Shown: in pieces, positions 49,508-59,684 of the stretch
Layout of the letters: each line of letters starts with the position of its first letter
Numbering within the stretch: position 1 is the first letter of the stretch
Assembly (NCBI RefSeq): GCF_937958655.1
Contig: NZ_CALGNH010000014.1
Coordinates: 1 to 64,000 of the forward strand
Length of the DNA: 64,000 nucleotides
Source: an uncultured Winogradskyella sp.
GTDB taxonomy: Bacteria; Bacteroidota; Bacteroidia; Flavobacteriales; Flavobacteriaceae
Direction of reading: 5' to 3'
Translations under genes and position numbers: made by a program
The notes under the pieces: generated by a model
Seen by the model: only the letters and a program-made list of their open reading frames with translations
What the model was told of the DNA's origin: nothing
Database searches by the model: none

Positions 49508-51520
49508 GTGGCAATAACAGAAACCAACATATTAAACAGATTGTACTTTGTAGCAGGCTGCATGTTTGTGTTTGCGCTTGCTGTAGTTTTTAAGTTATGT
49601 AGCATACAATTTATAGAAGGTGATCTCTATAGAGAACTTGCAGAAAAACGTACCGTAAAACATTTTGATATTGAGCCAAATCGTGGTAATGTTTACTCTG
49701 TAGATGGGAGTTTGCTAGCAACGTCTATTCCTAAGTACGATATTAGAATAGATGCCATCCAAGCCAAGCAAACTGTTTTTGATGACTATTTGCCGGCTTT
49801 AGCAGATTCACTTTCGGCCTATAAAGGTAAATCAGCGTCTTATTATAAAGATATACTTAGAAAAGCACGCGCTAAGAAGAATCGATATTTTCTTTTGGCT
49901 AGGAATATTAGCTATTCAGAGTATTTAAGAATGCGCAATTTTCCGCTCTTAAATAAAGGTGCTATTGGTGGAGGCTTAATTGTAGAACAAACAACCAGGC
50001 GAGAGCATCCAATGGGAGAAATTGCAGCACGGTCAATAGGTTACGAGCGTATCGATGAAAATAATTATGCAACTCGTGTAGGCATAGATGGTGCCTTTGG
50101 TGAAAAGTACCTTCAAGGTAAAAAAGGGAAGCGCCTGAAACAAAAAATAGGAAATGGGCAATGGAAACCCATAGCAGATTTTGACCAAGTTGAGCCTAAA
50201 GATGGCTATGATGTCTATACGACTATAGATGTCAATGTTCAGGATATTGCACATCATTCACTTTTAGGGCAGTTAGAAAAGTACGAAGCCGAGCATGGTT
50301 GTGTAGTGGTTATGGATGTAAAAACTGGTGAGATAAGGGCAATTTCAAATTTGGCAAAAACCTCTAAAGGTACCTATTACGAAAAGTTGAATTATGCTGT
50401 TGGTGAAAGTCATGAGCCTGGTTCAACCTTTAAAACCATTGCCATGATGGCTGCTCTAGAGGATAAGGTGATTGACACCTCTACGGTGATTGATACCAAA
50501 AACGGAAGGAAAATGTTTTATGGTAGACCAATTAACGATTCTGGTAAAGGGCATGGCAAAATATCTGCCGCCAAAGCCTTGGAAGTGTCTTCAAACATTG
50601 GGTTAGCTACTATTGTAAATGACCATTACTCTAAGAAACCAGAAAAGTTTTTAGACCGATTGAGCAAATGGAAATTAGACCAACCACTAGGTGTTTCCAT
50701 TATAGGAGAAGGCCAGCCAGATATCCCAAGACCAGGTGCCGAAAACTGGAGTAGAAATGCTTTGCCGTCCATGGCCTATGGCTATAATTTAACAATGACA
50801 CCACTACAAACATTAGCATTTTATAATGCTATTGCAAATGATGGTGAGTTGATTAAACCACGTTTTATAAGGGCTGTAAAATCGTTTGATAAAAATATTG
50901 AAACCTTTAAAAAAGAGGTTTTAGTGGATAAATTATGCTCAGACAAGACCTTAAATGAAATAAAGGATATACTTAAAAATATTGTAATTCGTGGTACAGG
51001 AAGTCGTATGTATTCTGAGACCTTTTCCATGGCAGGTAAAACAGGTACTGCACGCACAGATTATGCCAATTATGAAGAATGGAAAAAGGATAAAAAGTAC
51101 ATCTCGTCTTTTGCAGGATATTTTCCAGCGGACAATCCAAAATATTCGTGTATTGTGGTTATTCATAAGCCAAGTACTCAGGTTGGATATTATGGTGCGG
51201 ACGTTTCAGGCCCTGTCTTTAAGCGTATTGCTCAAAAAATCTACACAGACACACCGCTTATAGATGAGGTTAACAAATTAGACTTTGATAATATTCTCGT
51301 GGAGCAAGATTTTGAAAACTATTTCACTAATGCTAATAATTATAAAGCGTTGATGCCAAGTGTGGTTGGTATGCCTGCGATGGATGCTATTGCGTTGCTA
51401 GAGAATCTTCAGGTTAAAGTAAAAGTAAAGTTAAATGGTAGTGGAATTATTAAAACCCAATCCATAATAAAACATCAAAAATTAAAGCCTAACCAAACAA
51501 TAATCTTAGACGCATCATGA
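49508..51520 (+). CDS. ftsI: Penicillin-binding protein 3 / FtsI transpeptidase
   Basis: A 670-residue class B PBP: one N-terminal membrane helix, a dimerisation/pedestal domain, the transpeptidase domain with Ser306-x-x-Lys309 (EPGSTFKTI), Ser361-Ser362-Asn363 and Lys511-Thr512-Gly513 (MAGKTGTARTD), and a C-terminal PASTA domain (PSVVGMPAMDAIALLENLQV). The start is GTG at 49508, 3 bp after ftsL. The stop overlaps the murE ATG. It makes septal peptidoglycan with FtsW. Confidence 0.95.
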   Translation: MAITETNILNRLYFVAGCMFVFALAVVFKLCSIQFIEGDLYRELAEKRTVKHFDIEPNRGNVYSVDGSLLATSIPKYDIRIDAIQAKQTVFDDYLPALADSLSAYKGKSASYYKDILRKARAKKNRYFLLARNISYSEYLRMRNFPLLNKGAIGGGLIVEQTTRREHPMGEIAARSIGYERIDENNYATRVGIDGAFGEKYLQGKKGKRLKQKIGNGQWKPIADFDQVEPKDGYDVYTTIDVNVQDIAHHSLLGQLEKYEAEHGCVVVMDVKTGEIRAISNLAKTSKGTYYEKLNYAVGESHEPGSTFKTIAMMAALEDKVIDTSTVIDTKNGRKMFYGRPINDSGKGHGKISAAKALEVSSNIGLATIVNDHYSKKPEKFLDRLSKWKLDQPLGVSIIGEGQPDIPRPGAENWSRNALPSMAYGYNLTMTPLQTLAFYNAIANDGELIKPRFIRAVKSFDKNIETFKKEVLVDKLCSDKTLNEIKDILKNIVIRGTGSRMYSETFSMAGKTGTARTDYANYEEWKKDKKYISSFAGYFPADNPKYSCIVVIHKPSTQVGYYGADVSGPVFKRIAQKIYTDTPLIDEVNKLDFDNILVEQDFENYFTNANNYKALMPSVVGMPAMDAIALLENLQVKVKVKLNGSGIIKTQSIIKHQKLKPNQTIILDAS

Positions 51521-52980
51521 GGATCCTAAAAGACATATTGTATAAGGTTACTATAAATGCTGTTGTTGGGAGTACAGGTATTTCGGTGAATAAAATTGAA
51601 TTCGATTCAAGAAAAATTGAAATCAATGACGTTTTTGTGGCCATTTCAGGTACGTTAACAGACGGTCATAAATTTATTGAAAAAGCGATTAAAGATGGCG
51701 CTAATACGGTGGTTTGTGAAACACTTCCAGAGAAGCTAATTGATGGTGTAACTTATATTGAAGTTGAAAATTCTAACCAAGCATTGGCCTACATGGCTGC
51801 TAATTTTTATGAGCATCCTTCAGAGAATTTAAAACTTGTTGGTGTTACAGGTACTAATGGAAAAACAACCGTAACCAGCCTTTTATATCAGCTCTTTAAA
51901 AAAGCTGGTTACAAAGTCGGCTTGTTGTCTACTGTAAAAATAATGGTAGATAATACCACTTATAAAGCAACGCATACAACGCCAGATTCCTTAACTATTA
52001 ATAAATATCTAGAGTTAATGAATGATGAGGGTGTGGAGTTTTGTTTTATGGAAGCAAGTTCGCATGGTATACATCAAAGCAGAACAGAGGGTTTAAAATT
52101 TACAGGAGGCATTTTTACGAATCTATCGCACGACCATTTAGATTATCACGAAACATTTGCGGAATATAGAGATGTGAAGAAATCCTTTTTTGACGGCTTG
52201 CCAAAAGATGCGTTCGCTTTTTCTAATATGGACGATAAAAACGGCTTAGTGATGTTGCAAAATACCCTTGCTAAAAAATACACCTATGCCTTAAAAAACT
52301 ACGCAGACTTCAGAGCTCAAATATTAGAAAATGAATTTAGCGGATTACTGTTAAAGTTGAATGAAAGTGAATTGTGGACACGCTTAATTGGAAGCTTTAA
52401 CGCCTACAATGTATTGGCAATATACGGAGCAGCAGAACTTTTAGGTTTAGAAAAAGATGAAATATTAAGGTTGATTAGTGAGCTCGAAAACGTATCAGGA
52501 CGCTTTCAATATTTCATTTCAGAAGAAAAGATTACAACTATAGTTGATTATGCGCACACGCCAGATGCGCTTAAGAATGTATTGGAGACCATAAATAGCA
52601 TTCGCACTAAAAATGAGGAGCTGATTACAGTGGTTGGTTGCGGTGGCGATAGAGATAAAACCAAACGTCCCAAAATGGCGCACATAGCTTCTGCATTAAG
52701 CAATAAGGTCATTTTTACAAGCGATAACCCACGGAGTGAAAATCCCGAAACCATAATTGAGGACATGGAGAAAGGTGTGGAGCCTCAAAATTTTAAAAAG
52801 ACCTTATCCATAACCAACAGACGTCAAGCTATTAAAACGGCATGTCAGATGGCAGAAGCAAAAGATATTATTCTTATTGCTGGTAAAGGACACGAAACCT
52901 ATCAGGAAATAAAAGGAGAACGTTTCGATTTTGATGATTATAGAATTGTACAAGATTTTTTAAAACAATTACAAAAATAA
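51517..52980 (+). CDS. murE: UDP-MurNAc-tripeptide ligase MurE (meso-DAP adding)
   Basis: A 487-residue Mur ligase: N-terminal UDP-binding domain, ATP loop GVTGTNGKTTVTS with Lys116, carbamylated-Lys region further on, and Asp403-Asn404-Pro405-Arg406 (TSDNPRSENP), the motif that marks meso-diaminopimelate specificity. The ATG overlaps the ftsI stop (ATGA). Adds the third residue of the stem peptide. Confidence 0.96.
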   Translation: MRILKDILYKVTINAVVGSTGISVNKIEFDSRKIEINDVFVAISGTLTDGHKFIEKAIKDGANTVVCETLPEKLIDGVTYIEVENSNQALAYMAANFYEHPSENLKLVGVTGTNGKTTVTSLLYQLFKKAGYKVGLLSTVKIMVDNTTYKATHTTPDSLTINKYLELMNDEGVEFCFMEASSHGIHQSRTEGLKFTGGIFTNLSHDHLDYHETFAEYRDVKKSFFDGLPKDAFAFSNMDDKNGLVMLQNTLAKKYTYALKNYADFRAQILENEFSGLLLKLNESELWTRLIGSFNAYNVLAIYGAAELLGLEKDEILRLISELENVSGRFQYFISEEKITTIVDYAHTPDALKNVLETINSIRTKNEELITVVGCGGDRDKTKRPKMAHIASALSNKVIFTSDNPRSENPETIIEDMEKGVEPQNFKKTLSITNRRQAIKTACQMAEAKDIILIAGKGHETYQEIKGERFDFDDYRIVQDFLKQLQK

Positions 52981-53035
52981 AGCGAAAATAAGTTTGAAGT
53001 GCGAAGTATCATTTCTGAAGAATTTTAATCATTGT

Positions 53036-53136
53036 GATTGTCCCCTTGAGGGGACTTTAGGGGTGTTTTGATATGTTAAGAGAAAAAAATAAAAACAATG
53101 AAAGCCAAAAATCGTAAATCGTAAATCAACAATTGT
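53036..53136. repeat. Repeat-rich murE-mraY spacer
   Basis: TCCCCTTGAGGGGA (53041-53054) is a TCCCC/GGGGA hairpin, followed by CTTTAGGGGTG; this is a common Bacteroidota intergenic word. Further on the 7-nt word ATCGTAA recurs (ATCGTAAATCGTAAATC) with an imperfect third copy (ATTGTAAATC). The 168-bp spacer has no gene. Confidence 0.65.
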
Positions 53137-53147
53137 AAATCAAATTA

Positions 53148-54389
53148 ATGTTATACTATCTTTTTGAATATTTAGAACAACAGTTTCAGATTCCTGGAGC
53201 TTCACTCTTTGGGTTTTTAACCTTTAGAGCTGCTGTGGCTATAATTTTATCCTTGTTAATTTCTACGATTTATGGTAAACGTATCATCCGTTTTTTACAG
53301 AAAAAACAAGTAGGTGAAACGATAAGAGATTTAGGGTTAGAAGGGCAAGTTGAAAAAGCAGGTACGCCAACTATGGGAGGTATTATTATCATATTGGCTA
53401 CACTTATTCCGGTATTACTACTTGCAAAACTCGAAAATATTTACATCATTCTACTTATAGTAACAACCTTATGGATGGGTGGTATTGGGTTTTTAGATGA
53501 TTACATTAAGAAGTTTAAAAATGACAAAGAGGGCTTAAAAGGCAAGTTTAAAGTACTTGGCCAGGTAGGTTTGGGTATTATCGTTGGTGCAACGCTTTAT
53601 TTTCATGATGATGTTACCATAAAAGAGAAGTTGCCTATAGCGCAGCAAAAAGTATTGCTGGCAGAAAACCCAGATATACCAGCAGCTAAATTATTTGAGC
53701 CAGAAGAAAAATCAACCAAAACTACAATTCCGTTTGTAAAAGGAAATGAGTTTGATTATTCGAGTTTAATAACATGGATAAATCCAAAATTTGAGAAATA
53801 TGCTTGGATTATTTTCATTTTAGTTACCATAATTATAGTTACAGCAGTTTCTAACGGAGCCAATCTTACAGATGGTATAGACGGTTTGGCAGCAGGTACG
53901 TCTGCCATAGTGGTACTGACTTTAGGAATTTTTGCGTGGGTTTCTGGTAATATTATTTTTTCAGAATATCTCAACATTATGTATATCCCAATGGTTGAGG
54001 AAATTACCATATATATTGCTGCATTTGTGGGTGCATTAGTCGGTTTCTTATGGTATAACGCTTACCCAGCACAAGTATTTATGGGTGATACAGGGAGTTT
54101 AACTATTGGTGGAATTATAGCGGTAATTGCCATTGCAGTTAGAAAAGAGTGGTTAATACCATTGCTGTGCGGCATCTTTTTAGCAGAAAATCTTTCGGTA
54201 ATGCTTCAGGTGAGTTATTTCAAGTACACCCGAAAAAAATATGGTGAGGGCCGTCGAATTTTTAAAATGTCGCCCCTGCATCATCACTATCAAAAATCAG
54301 GATATCACGAAAGTAAAATTGTAACACGATTTTGGATTGTGGGCATTCTATTGGCGATTATTTCGATAGTAACCTTGAAAATAAGATAG
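53148..54389 (+). CDS. mraY: Phospho-MurNAc-pentapeptide translocase MraY
   Basis: A 413-residue ten-helix membrane enzyme making lipid I. Catalytic and cofactor motifs: [30 protein letters not shown] (Asp-Asp), [42 protein letters not shown]. It is about 50 residues longer than E. coli MraY because of an insertion near residues 155-205 ([20 protein letters not shown] region), usual in Bacteroidota. A palindromic repeat starts 1 bp after its stop. Confidence 0.96.
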   Translation: MLYYLFEYLEQQFQIPGASLFGFLTFRAAVAIILSLLISTIYGKRIIRFLQKKQVGETIRDLGLEGQVEKAGTPTMGGIIIILATLIPVLLLAKLENIYIILLIVTTLWMGGIGFLDDYIKKFKNDKEGLKGKFKVLGQVGLGIIVGATLYFHDDVTIKEKLPIAQQKVLLAENPDIPAAKLFEPEEKSTKTTIPFVKGNEFDYSSLITWINPKFEKYAWIIFILVTIIIVTAVSNGANLTDGIDGLAAGTSAIVVLTLGIFAWVSGNIIFSEYLNIMYIPMVEEITIYIAAFVGALVGFLWYNAYPAQVFMGDTGSLTIGGIIAVIAIAVRKEWLIPLLCGIFLAENLSVMLQVSYFKYTRKKYGEGRRIFKMSPLHHHYQKSGYHESKIVTRFWIVGILLAIISIVTLKIR

Positions 54390-54390
54390 A

Positions 54391-54424
54391 AAGCCCATCC
54401 TAGCCTTCCCAGAGGGAAGGAATT
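54391..54424 (-). repeat. Palindromic repeat family A, copy 1 (mraY-murD gap)
   Basis: On the plus strand AAGCCCATCCTAG then CCTTCCC-AGA-GGGAAGG (7-bp perfect hairpin, 54404-54420). Read on the minus strand it is hairpin, then CTAGGATGGGCTT, the same order as the copies in murD and murC. Confidence 0.85.
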
Positions 54425-54475
54425 AATAGAGGTGTAAAAAAAGACAGGCAATAATGTAGGTAAGTACTAAGCAAG

Positions 54476-55870
54476 ATGAAAAATGAAAAAAGTCAGCAAA
54501 AAATAAAGAAGTTCTTTCCTTTTGGGGAAGGATTTAGGAAGGGGCTTTTAGTGATACTTGGAGGAGGAGAAAGTGGAGTCGGTACTGCACTTTTAGCAAA
54601 GGCAAAAGGATACGACGTTTTTGTTTCTGATAAAGGAAAAATCAAAGAAAAGTACCGAAACGTTCTTTTAAATAATGAGATTGAATTTGAAGATGAGAAG
54701 CATACAGAATCACAAATTCTAAATGCAGACATTGTCATGAAAAGTCCTGGAATTCCAGATAAAGTCGCTTTGGTAAAACAAATTCGTGATGCTGGTATAA
54801 AAGTAGTTTCGGAGATTGAATTTGCGTCAAACTACACAGAGGCAAATTTGGTTGCAATTACAGGGAGTAACGGTAAAACAACTACAGCAACTTTAACACA
54901 TCATTTGCTTAAGCAACAATTAAATGTTGGATTAGCAGGAAATATTGGTGACAGTTTTGCAAAGCAAATTCTTGAAAAAAATCATAAAAACTATGTTCTC
55001 GAAGTAAGTAGTTTTCAATTGGATGACATTCATGATTTTAAACCAAAAGTTGCTGTTTTAACTAATATCACACCAGATCATTTAGATAGGTATGATTACA
55101 AGTTTGAGAACTATATCGCTTCAAAATTTAGAATTGTAGAGAACCAAACAAAGGCAGATTATTTTATCTATGATGCCGATGATGAGGTGATTGCAGAGTG
55201 GATTCAGAATAATAAAGTTCAATCTAAAAAACTGCCTTTTTCATTAACTAAGATTATTGAACAAGGTGCATACTATAAAGACAATAAGATAATAATAACA
55301 ATTGATAATAATCAAATCATTATGCCAACAGAAAACATAACATTAGAAGGTAAACATAACATTAAAAATGCAATGGCAGCCTCTACTGTGTCGCATTTAC
55401 TCAAAATAAGAAAGCAGACCATACGAGAGAGTTTGGAAAACTTTCAAGGGGTTGAGCATCGTTTGGAGCATGTGTTAAAGATTAATAAAGTACAGTATAT
55501 CAATGACTCTAAGGCTACCAATGTTAATGCAACATATTTTGCTTTAGAGAGTATGGATGCGCCAACGGTTTGGATTGTTGGTGGTGTAGATAAAGGTAAT
55601 GATTATAAAGAATTATTTCCGTTTGTAAACGAAAAAGTTAAGGCGATTATCTGCTTAGGTGTAGACAATGAAAAGTTATTTAATGCCTTTGGTAATATGG
55701 TTGATGTTATTATAGAAACACAGTACATGAGCGAAGCTGTAAAGATTGCTTATAAAGTGGCTAATGCAGGAGATAATGTACTGCTATCACCAGCATGTGC
55801 AAGTTTCGATTTGTTTGAAAATTATGAAGATAGAGGACGTCAGTTTAAAAATGCAATACGTAATTTATAA
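54476..55870 (+). CDS. murD: UDP-MurNAc-L-alanine:D-glutamate ligase MurD
   Basis: A 464-residue Mur ligase. The nucleotide motif VILGGGESGVGTALLAKAKG starts at residue 26, ATP loop ITGSNGKTTT has Lys134, and YINDSKATNVNATYFALESM is the DSKATN signature. The first 25 residues (MKNEKSQQKIKKFFPFGEGF then RKGLL) are extra to the family; residues 13-25 are encoded by a palindromic repeat copy. An in-frame GTG at 54551 (Val26) would give a 439-residue protein of normal length, so the true start is uncertain. Confidence 0.93.
   Translation: MKNEKSQQKIKKFFPFGEGFRKGLLVILGGGESGVGTALLAKAKGYDVFVSDKGKIKEKYRNVLLNNEIEFEDEKHTESQILNADIVMKSPGIPDKVALVKQIRDAGIKVVSEIEFASNYTEANLVAITGSNGKTTTATLTHHLLKQQLNVGLAGNIGDSFAKQILEKNHKNYVLEVSSFQLDDIHDFKPKVAVLTNITPDHLDRYDYKFENYIASKFRIVENQTKADYFIYDADDEVIAEWIQNNKVQSKKLPFSLTKIIEQGAYYKDNKIIITIDNNQIIMPTENITLEGKHNIKNAMAASTVSHLLKIRKQTIRESLENFQGVEHRLEHVLKINKVQYINDSKATNVNATYFALESMDAPTVWIVGGVDKGNDYKELFPFVNEKVKAIICLGVDNEKLFNAFGNMVDVIIETQYMSEAVKIAYKVANAGDNVLLSPACASFDLFENYEDRGRQFKNAIRNL
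54512..54550 (+). repeat. Palindromic repeat family A, copy 2 (inside murD 5' end)
   Basis: CTTTCCTTTTGGGGAAGG followed by ATTTAGGAAGGGGCTTTT. It has the same hairpin-then-TTAGGATGGGCTT order as copies 1, 3 and 4. It is in frame with murD and would encode FFPFGEGFRKGLL. Confidence 0.85.
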
Positions 55871-55906
55871 AAAAGCCCATCTTAATCTTCCCAAAGGGAA
55901 GAAACG
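55869..55906 (-). repeat. Palindromic repeat family A, copy 3 (murD-ftsW gap)
   Basis: AAAAAAGCCCATCTTAAT then CTTCCC-AAA-GGGAAG (6-bp hairpin). It overlaps the last bases of the murD stop codon. On the minus strand it reads hairpin, ATTAAGATGGGCTTTTTT. Confidence 0.85.
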
Positions 55907-55944
55907 GTTGTGGCAAAACAAAAAATTAATTAATACTCAACAAA

Positions 55945-55984
55945 TTTTTCCCTCTAGGGAAATGCCTGAAAGGCAAAGGGGTCT
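55945..55984. repeat. Double-hairpin repeat before ftsW
   Basis: TTTCCC-TCTA-GGGAAA (55947-55962) is followed immediately by TGCCT-GAA-AGGCA (55963-55975) and AAGGGGTCT. Two perfect hairpins end 4 bp before the ftsW ATG, so they can occlude or expose the initiation site in the mRNA. Confidence 0.75.
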
Positions 55985-55987
55985 GTT

Positions 55988-57187
55988 ATGAATAACATAT
56001 TTTCACAAATAAAAGGAGATAGAGCCATTTGGGCAATAGTAACGCTATTGGCTATTTTCTCGTTTTTACCTGTATATAGTGCAGCTAGTAATCTAGCCAA
56101 TTATGGAGACGGTGGTAATACCTTTTCCTTTTTTGTAAAACATTTTATGCATTTATCTTTAGGATTTGCCATAATGTTTGCGGTACACAAGATTCCTTAT
56201 AAATATTTTAAGGGACTTTCTATGATACTTATTCCGGTGGTTTTAGTGTTGTTGTTAATCACCATTTTACAAGGCTCAACAAATTCAGCAGGTACTAATA
56301 CTAGCCGTTGGATAAATATTCCTGTGGTAAATATGTCTTTTCAAACATCTACCTTGGCTGCTGTAGTTTTAATGGTGTATGTGGCGCGTTATTTATCTAA
56401 GATAAGAGAAAAAACAATGGCGTTTAAAGACACAATTTTACCATTGTGGTTACCCGTATTTTTTGTGCTTGTTTTAATACTGCCAGCCAATTTTTCTACA
56501 ACAGCAATTCTATTTACAATGGTGATGATGTTGACCTTTATTGGTGGTTATCCAATAAAATATTTATTGGTAATTATAGGCACAGGAGTCCTCTCGTTGG
56601 TGCTTTTTGTTTTGGTAGCAAAAGCGTTTCCTGAGGCTATGCCAAACCGTGTAGATACATGGATGAGTAGAGTAGAAAATTTTTCGGATAAAGCAGATAC
56701 TGAAGAAGATTACCAAATACAGCGGTCTAAAACTGCAATTGCTTCGGGTGGAATTTTTGGTTTAGGACCAGGTAAAAGTCCAACAAAATATTTATTACCA
56801 CAGTCGTCATCAGATTTTATTTTTGCTATTATTATTGAAGAATATGGATTAGTTGGTGGCCTATTTTTATTGGTGTTATACTCATGGTTGTTGTTTAGAA
56901 TAGTCATAGTTTCTCAAAAGTCAGATACAATTTTCGGAAAACTTTTAGTCTTAGGTGTTGGTTTGCCCATCGTGTTTCAAGCATTAATAAATATGGCTGT
57001 TGCTGTAGAATTGTTTCCTGTTACAGGTCAAACGCTTCCCTTAATTAGCAGTGGAGGGACTTCTATTTGGATGACCTGCTTAGCGATTGGTATTATTTTG
57101 AGCGTAAGTGCAAAGCGTCAAGAAATTAAGGAAAATGAAATTTTTGAAGGTGATAATCCTTTAGACATATTAAGCGAAACGATTTAA
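55988..57187 (+). CDS. ftsW: Septal peptidoglycan glycosyltransferase FtsW
   Basis: A 399-residue SEDS-family membrane protein with about ten helices: [41 protein letters not shown]-type loop ([11 protein letters not shown]), [20 protein letters not shown], and the SEDS end [20 protein letters not shown]. It polymerises septal glycan with FtsI. Its start is directly behind a double hairpin; its stop overlaps the murG ATG. Confidence 0.95.
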   Translation: MNNIFSQIKGDRAIWAIVTLLAIFSFLPVYSAASNLANYGDGGNTFSFFVKHFMHLSLGFAIMFAVHKIPYKYFKGLSMILIPVVLVLLLITILQGSTNSAGTNTSRWINIPVVNMSFQTSTLAAVVLMVYVARYLSKIREKTMAFKDTILPLWLPVFFVLVLILPANFSTTAILFTMVMMLTFIGGYPIKYLLVIIGTGVLSLVLFVLVAKAFPEAMPNRVDTWMSRVENFSDKADTEEDYQIQRSKTAIASGGIFGLGPGKSPTKYLLPQSSSDFIFAIIIEEYGLVGGLFLLVLYSWLLFRIVIVSQKSDTIFGKLLVLGVGLPIVFQALINMAVAVELFPVTGQTLPLISSGGTSIWMTCLAIGIILSVSAKRQEIKENEIFEGDNPLDILSETI

Positions 57188-58281
57188 TGAGTAACTATAA
57201 ATTCATATTATCAGGTGGAGGTACAGGAGGTCATATTTATCCTGCCATTGCCATTGCAGACGAATTAAAGACGCGCTATCCTAATGCAGAGTTTTTATTT
57301 GTTGGTGCTTCGGACCGCATGGAAATGGATAAAGTACCGCAAGCAGGTTATAAAATTGAAGGCTTATGGATTTCTGGAATACAGAGAAAACTAACGCTAA
57401 AAAATTTAATGTTTCCATTTAAATTAATGACGAGTTTATTGCGGTCGCGAAAAATTATAAAAGATTTTAAGCCAGATGCTGTAGTTGGTACAGGAGGTTT
57501 TGCTAGTGGCCCGTTATTGCAAGTAGCAACATCAAAAAAGATTCCTAGTTTAATACAAGAACAAAATTCATATCCAGGAATTACTAATAAATTATTGGCT
57601 AAAAAAGTGAATACAATTTGTGTGGCTTACGAAGGTTTAGAAAAGTTTTTTCCAAAGCATAAATTAAAACTTACAGGTAATCCTATTAGAAAAGATTTAC
57701 TCAAAATAAAAGGAAAGCAAAAAGAGGGCAAAGCTACTTTTAATCTTAAACACAATATACCAACACTTTTGGTTTTGGGAGGGAGTCTAGGCGCGAGACG
57801 AGTCAATCAACTTATCGAGGCTAATCTTGCTTTTTTTAAAGCGCAGAACGTAGAGTTGGTTTGGCAATGTGGTAAATTGTATTACGATGCATACAAACAA
57901 CATAATGAATTAGACCACGTGCAAGTTCATGCGTTTTTAAACACTATGGACATGGCCTATGCTGCTGCAGATATAATAATCTCAAGGGCAGGTGCAATAT
58001 CGGTTTCTGAGTTATGTATTGTTGGTAAGCCAACGATTTTTATACCGTCGCCGAATGTTGCAGAAGACCACCAAACAAAGAATGCTAAAGCCGTAGCAGA
58101 TAAAAATGCAGCAGTTTTAATACGAGAAAAAGATTTAGATGCTGAGTTTCAAAATGAATTTGCAGCATTGATTTCAAAACAAGAAAAACGAAAAGAACTA
58201 AGTAATAATATTGAAGCTTTAGCTTTAGTGAATGCTACAAATGCTATTGTAGATGAAGTAGAAAAGCTTATCAATAAATGA
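57187..58281 (+). CDS. murG: UDP-GlcNAc:lipid I N-acetylglucosaminyltransferase MurG
   Basis: A 364-residue GT28 enzyme making lipid [63 protein letters not shown] and [18 protein letters not shown]. Coupled to ftsW by an overlapping TAATG and to murC by ATGA. Confidence 0.96.
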   Translation: MSNYKFILSGGGTGGHIYPAIAIADELKTRYPNAEFLFVGASDRMEMDKVPQAGYKIEGLWISGIQRKLTLKNLMFPFKLMTSLLRSRKIIKDFKPDAVVGTGGFASGPLLQVATSKKIPSLIQEQNSYPGITNKLLAKKVNTICVAYEGLEKFFPKHKLKLTGNPIRKDLLKIKGKQKEGKATFNLKHNIPTLLVLGGSLGARRVNQLIEANLAFFKAQNVELVWQCGKLYYDAYKQHNELDHVQVHAFLNTMDMAYAAADIIISRAGAISVSELCIVGKPTIFIPSPNVAEDHQTKNAKAVADKNAAVLIREKDLDAEFQNEFAALISKQEKRKELSNNIEALALVNATNAIVDEVEKLINK

Positions 58282-59684
58282 GTGCAAGCAATAAAAATAC
58301 ACGTTCTAGTGAGAAAGCCTTTTCTTCTGGGAAGGGTTTAGAATGGGCTTCTAATGTCTATTTTATAGGTGTTGGAGGCATAGGTATGAGTGCTTTGGCG
58401 CGTTATTTTGTGGCTAAAGGAAAGCAGGTTGCAGGTTATGATAAAACAGCAACCGACATCACAAAAGGATTAGAAGCCTTGGGAGTAGATATCTGCTTTA
58501 ATGATACTGTCAATGAAATAGGTTCGCAGTACTTAAATAAAGATGAAACTTTAGTGGTTTACACGCCAGCAATTCCTAATTCACATTCTCAATTAAATTA
58601 TTTTAAGACCAATGGTTTTAGGGTGTTAAAGCGTTCTGAGGTTTTAGGCGATATTACTAAACAAACAAAATGCTTAGCTGTAGCAGGGACGCATGGCAAA
58701 ACAACAACGACAAGTATACTTGGGCATTTGCTTAATGCATGTGATGTGCCAGTTACGGCTTTTTTAGGCGGTATTAGTGAAAACTATAATTCTAATTTAA
58801 TATTAAATGGCACTGATGTTACGGTTGTAGAAGCCGATGAATTTTACCGTTCGTTTTTAACCTTATCGCCAGATATGGCGTGCATTACATCCATGGATGC
58901 CGACCACTTAGATATTTATGGTAACGTTTTAGAATTAGAGAAGTCTTTTAAGGATTTTTCAGAATGTATAAAACCTAATGGGAAGTTATTCGTTAAAAAT
59001 GGTTTACCGTTAGAAGGTATTACTTATGGAGTTGAAGACGATTCAGACTATAGTGCAAAACATGTAAAAATAAATAACGGAAGTTATGTGTTTGATGTGC
59101 AAACACCTAACGGACTATATAAAGATTTTCAATTTAACCTACCTGGTAGACATAATTTGTCGAATGCAATAATCGCCTTGGCGATGGCTGTTAATTTTGG
59201 ATGCCCTCACAACCAGCTCGCCAAGGGTTTAGCATCTTACAAAGGGGTTAAACGCAGATTTACTTACCAGATTAAAACAGACGATTTTGTGTTTGTAGAT
59301 GACTACGCTCATCATCCTGAGGAAATTAATGCCGTACACCAAGCAGTTAGAGAAATGTATCCAGAAAAAAAGGTGTTGGTGATTTTTCAGCCACATCTCT
59401 ATACGAGAACGCGAGATTTTGTTGATGGCTTTGCAGAAAATCTTTCAAAATTTGATGAACTTTTGTTGTTAGATATTTATCCGGCAAGAGAGTTGCCGAT
59501 AGCTGGAGTAACTTCAAAATGGTTATTAGAAAAAATTAATAATCCAAACAAAAAGTTGATAACTAAGTCACAGTTAATAGATAGTATAAAAACATCCGAT
59601 GCACAAGTTGTTTTAACCATTGGTGCTGGTGATATTGGTGCAGAAGTAAAACATATAAAAGAGGCATTTAGTGTTGCGAATTAA
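58278..59684 (+). CDS. murC: UDP-MurNAc:L-alanine ligase MurC
   Basis: A 468-residue Mur ligase: [20 protein letters not shown] at residues 28-47, ATP loop [12 protein letters not shown] with Lys141, [12 protein letters not shown] and [11 protein letters not shown]. The family normally begins a few residues before VYFIG; here 26 residues precede it, and residues 13-25 ([13 protein letters not shown]) come from a palindromic repeat copy. No other start codon exists between the repeat and VYFIG, and the ATG overlaps the murG stop, so the repeat must be translated. Confidence 0.95.
   Translation: MSASNKNTRSSEKAFSSGKGLEWASNVYFIGVGGIGMSALARYFVAKGKQVAGYDKTATDITKGLEALGVDICFNDTVNEIGSQYLNKDETLVVYTPAIPNSHSQLNYFKTNGFRVLKRSEVLGDITKQTKCLAVAGTHGKTTTTSILGHLLNACDVPVTAFLGGISENYNSNLILNGTDVTVVEADEFYRSFLTLSPDMACITSMDADHLDIYGNVLELEKSFKDFSECIKPNGKLFVKNGLPLEGITYGVEDDSDYSAKHVKINNGSYVFDVQTPNGLYKDFQFNLPGRHNLSNAIIALAMAVNFGCPHNQLAKGLASYKGVKRRFTYQIKTDDFVFVDDYAHHPEEINAVHQAVREMYPEKKVLVIFQPHLYTRTRDFVDGFAENLSKFDELLLLDIYPARELPIAGVTSKWLLEKINNPNKKLITKSQLIDSIKTSDAQVVLTIGAGDIGAEVKHIKEAFSVAN
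58314..58350 (+). repeat. Palindromic repeat family A, copy 4 (inside murC 5' end)
   Basis: AAAGCCTTTTCTTCTGGGAA then GGGTTTAGAATGGGCTT. The order and the terminal TTAGAATGGGCTT match copies 1-3; the hairpin arms are partly degraded (TTTTCTTC/GGGAAGG). In frame with murC. Confidence 0.8.

Noticed and set aside
55746-55991. 81-residue frame spanning the murD end and repeats
   Set aside because: It overlaps murD in another frame and runs through two palindromic repeats; no family features.
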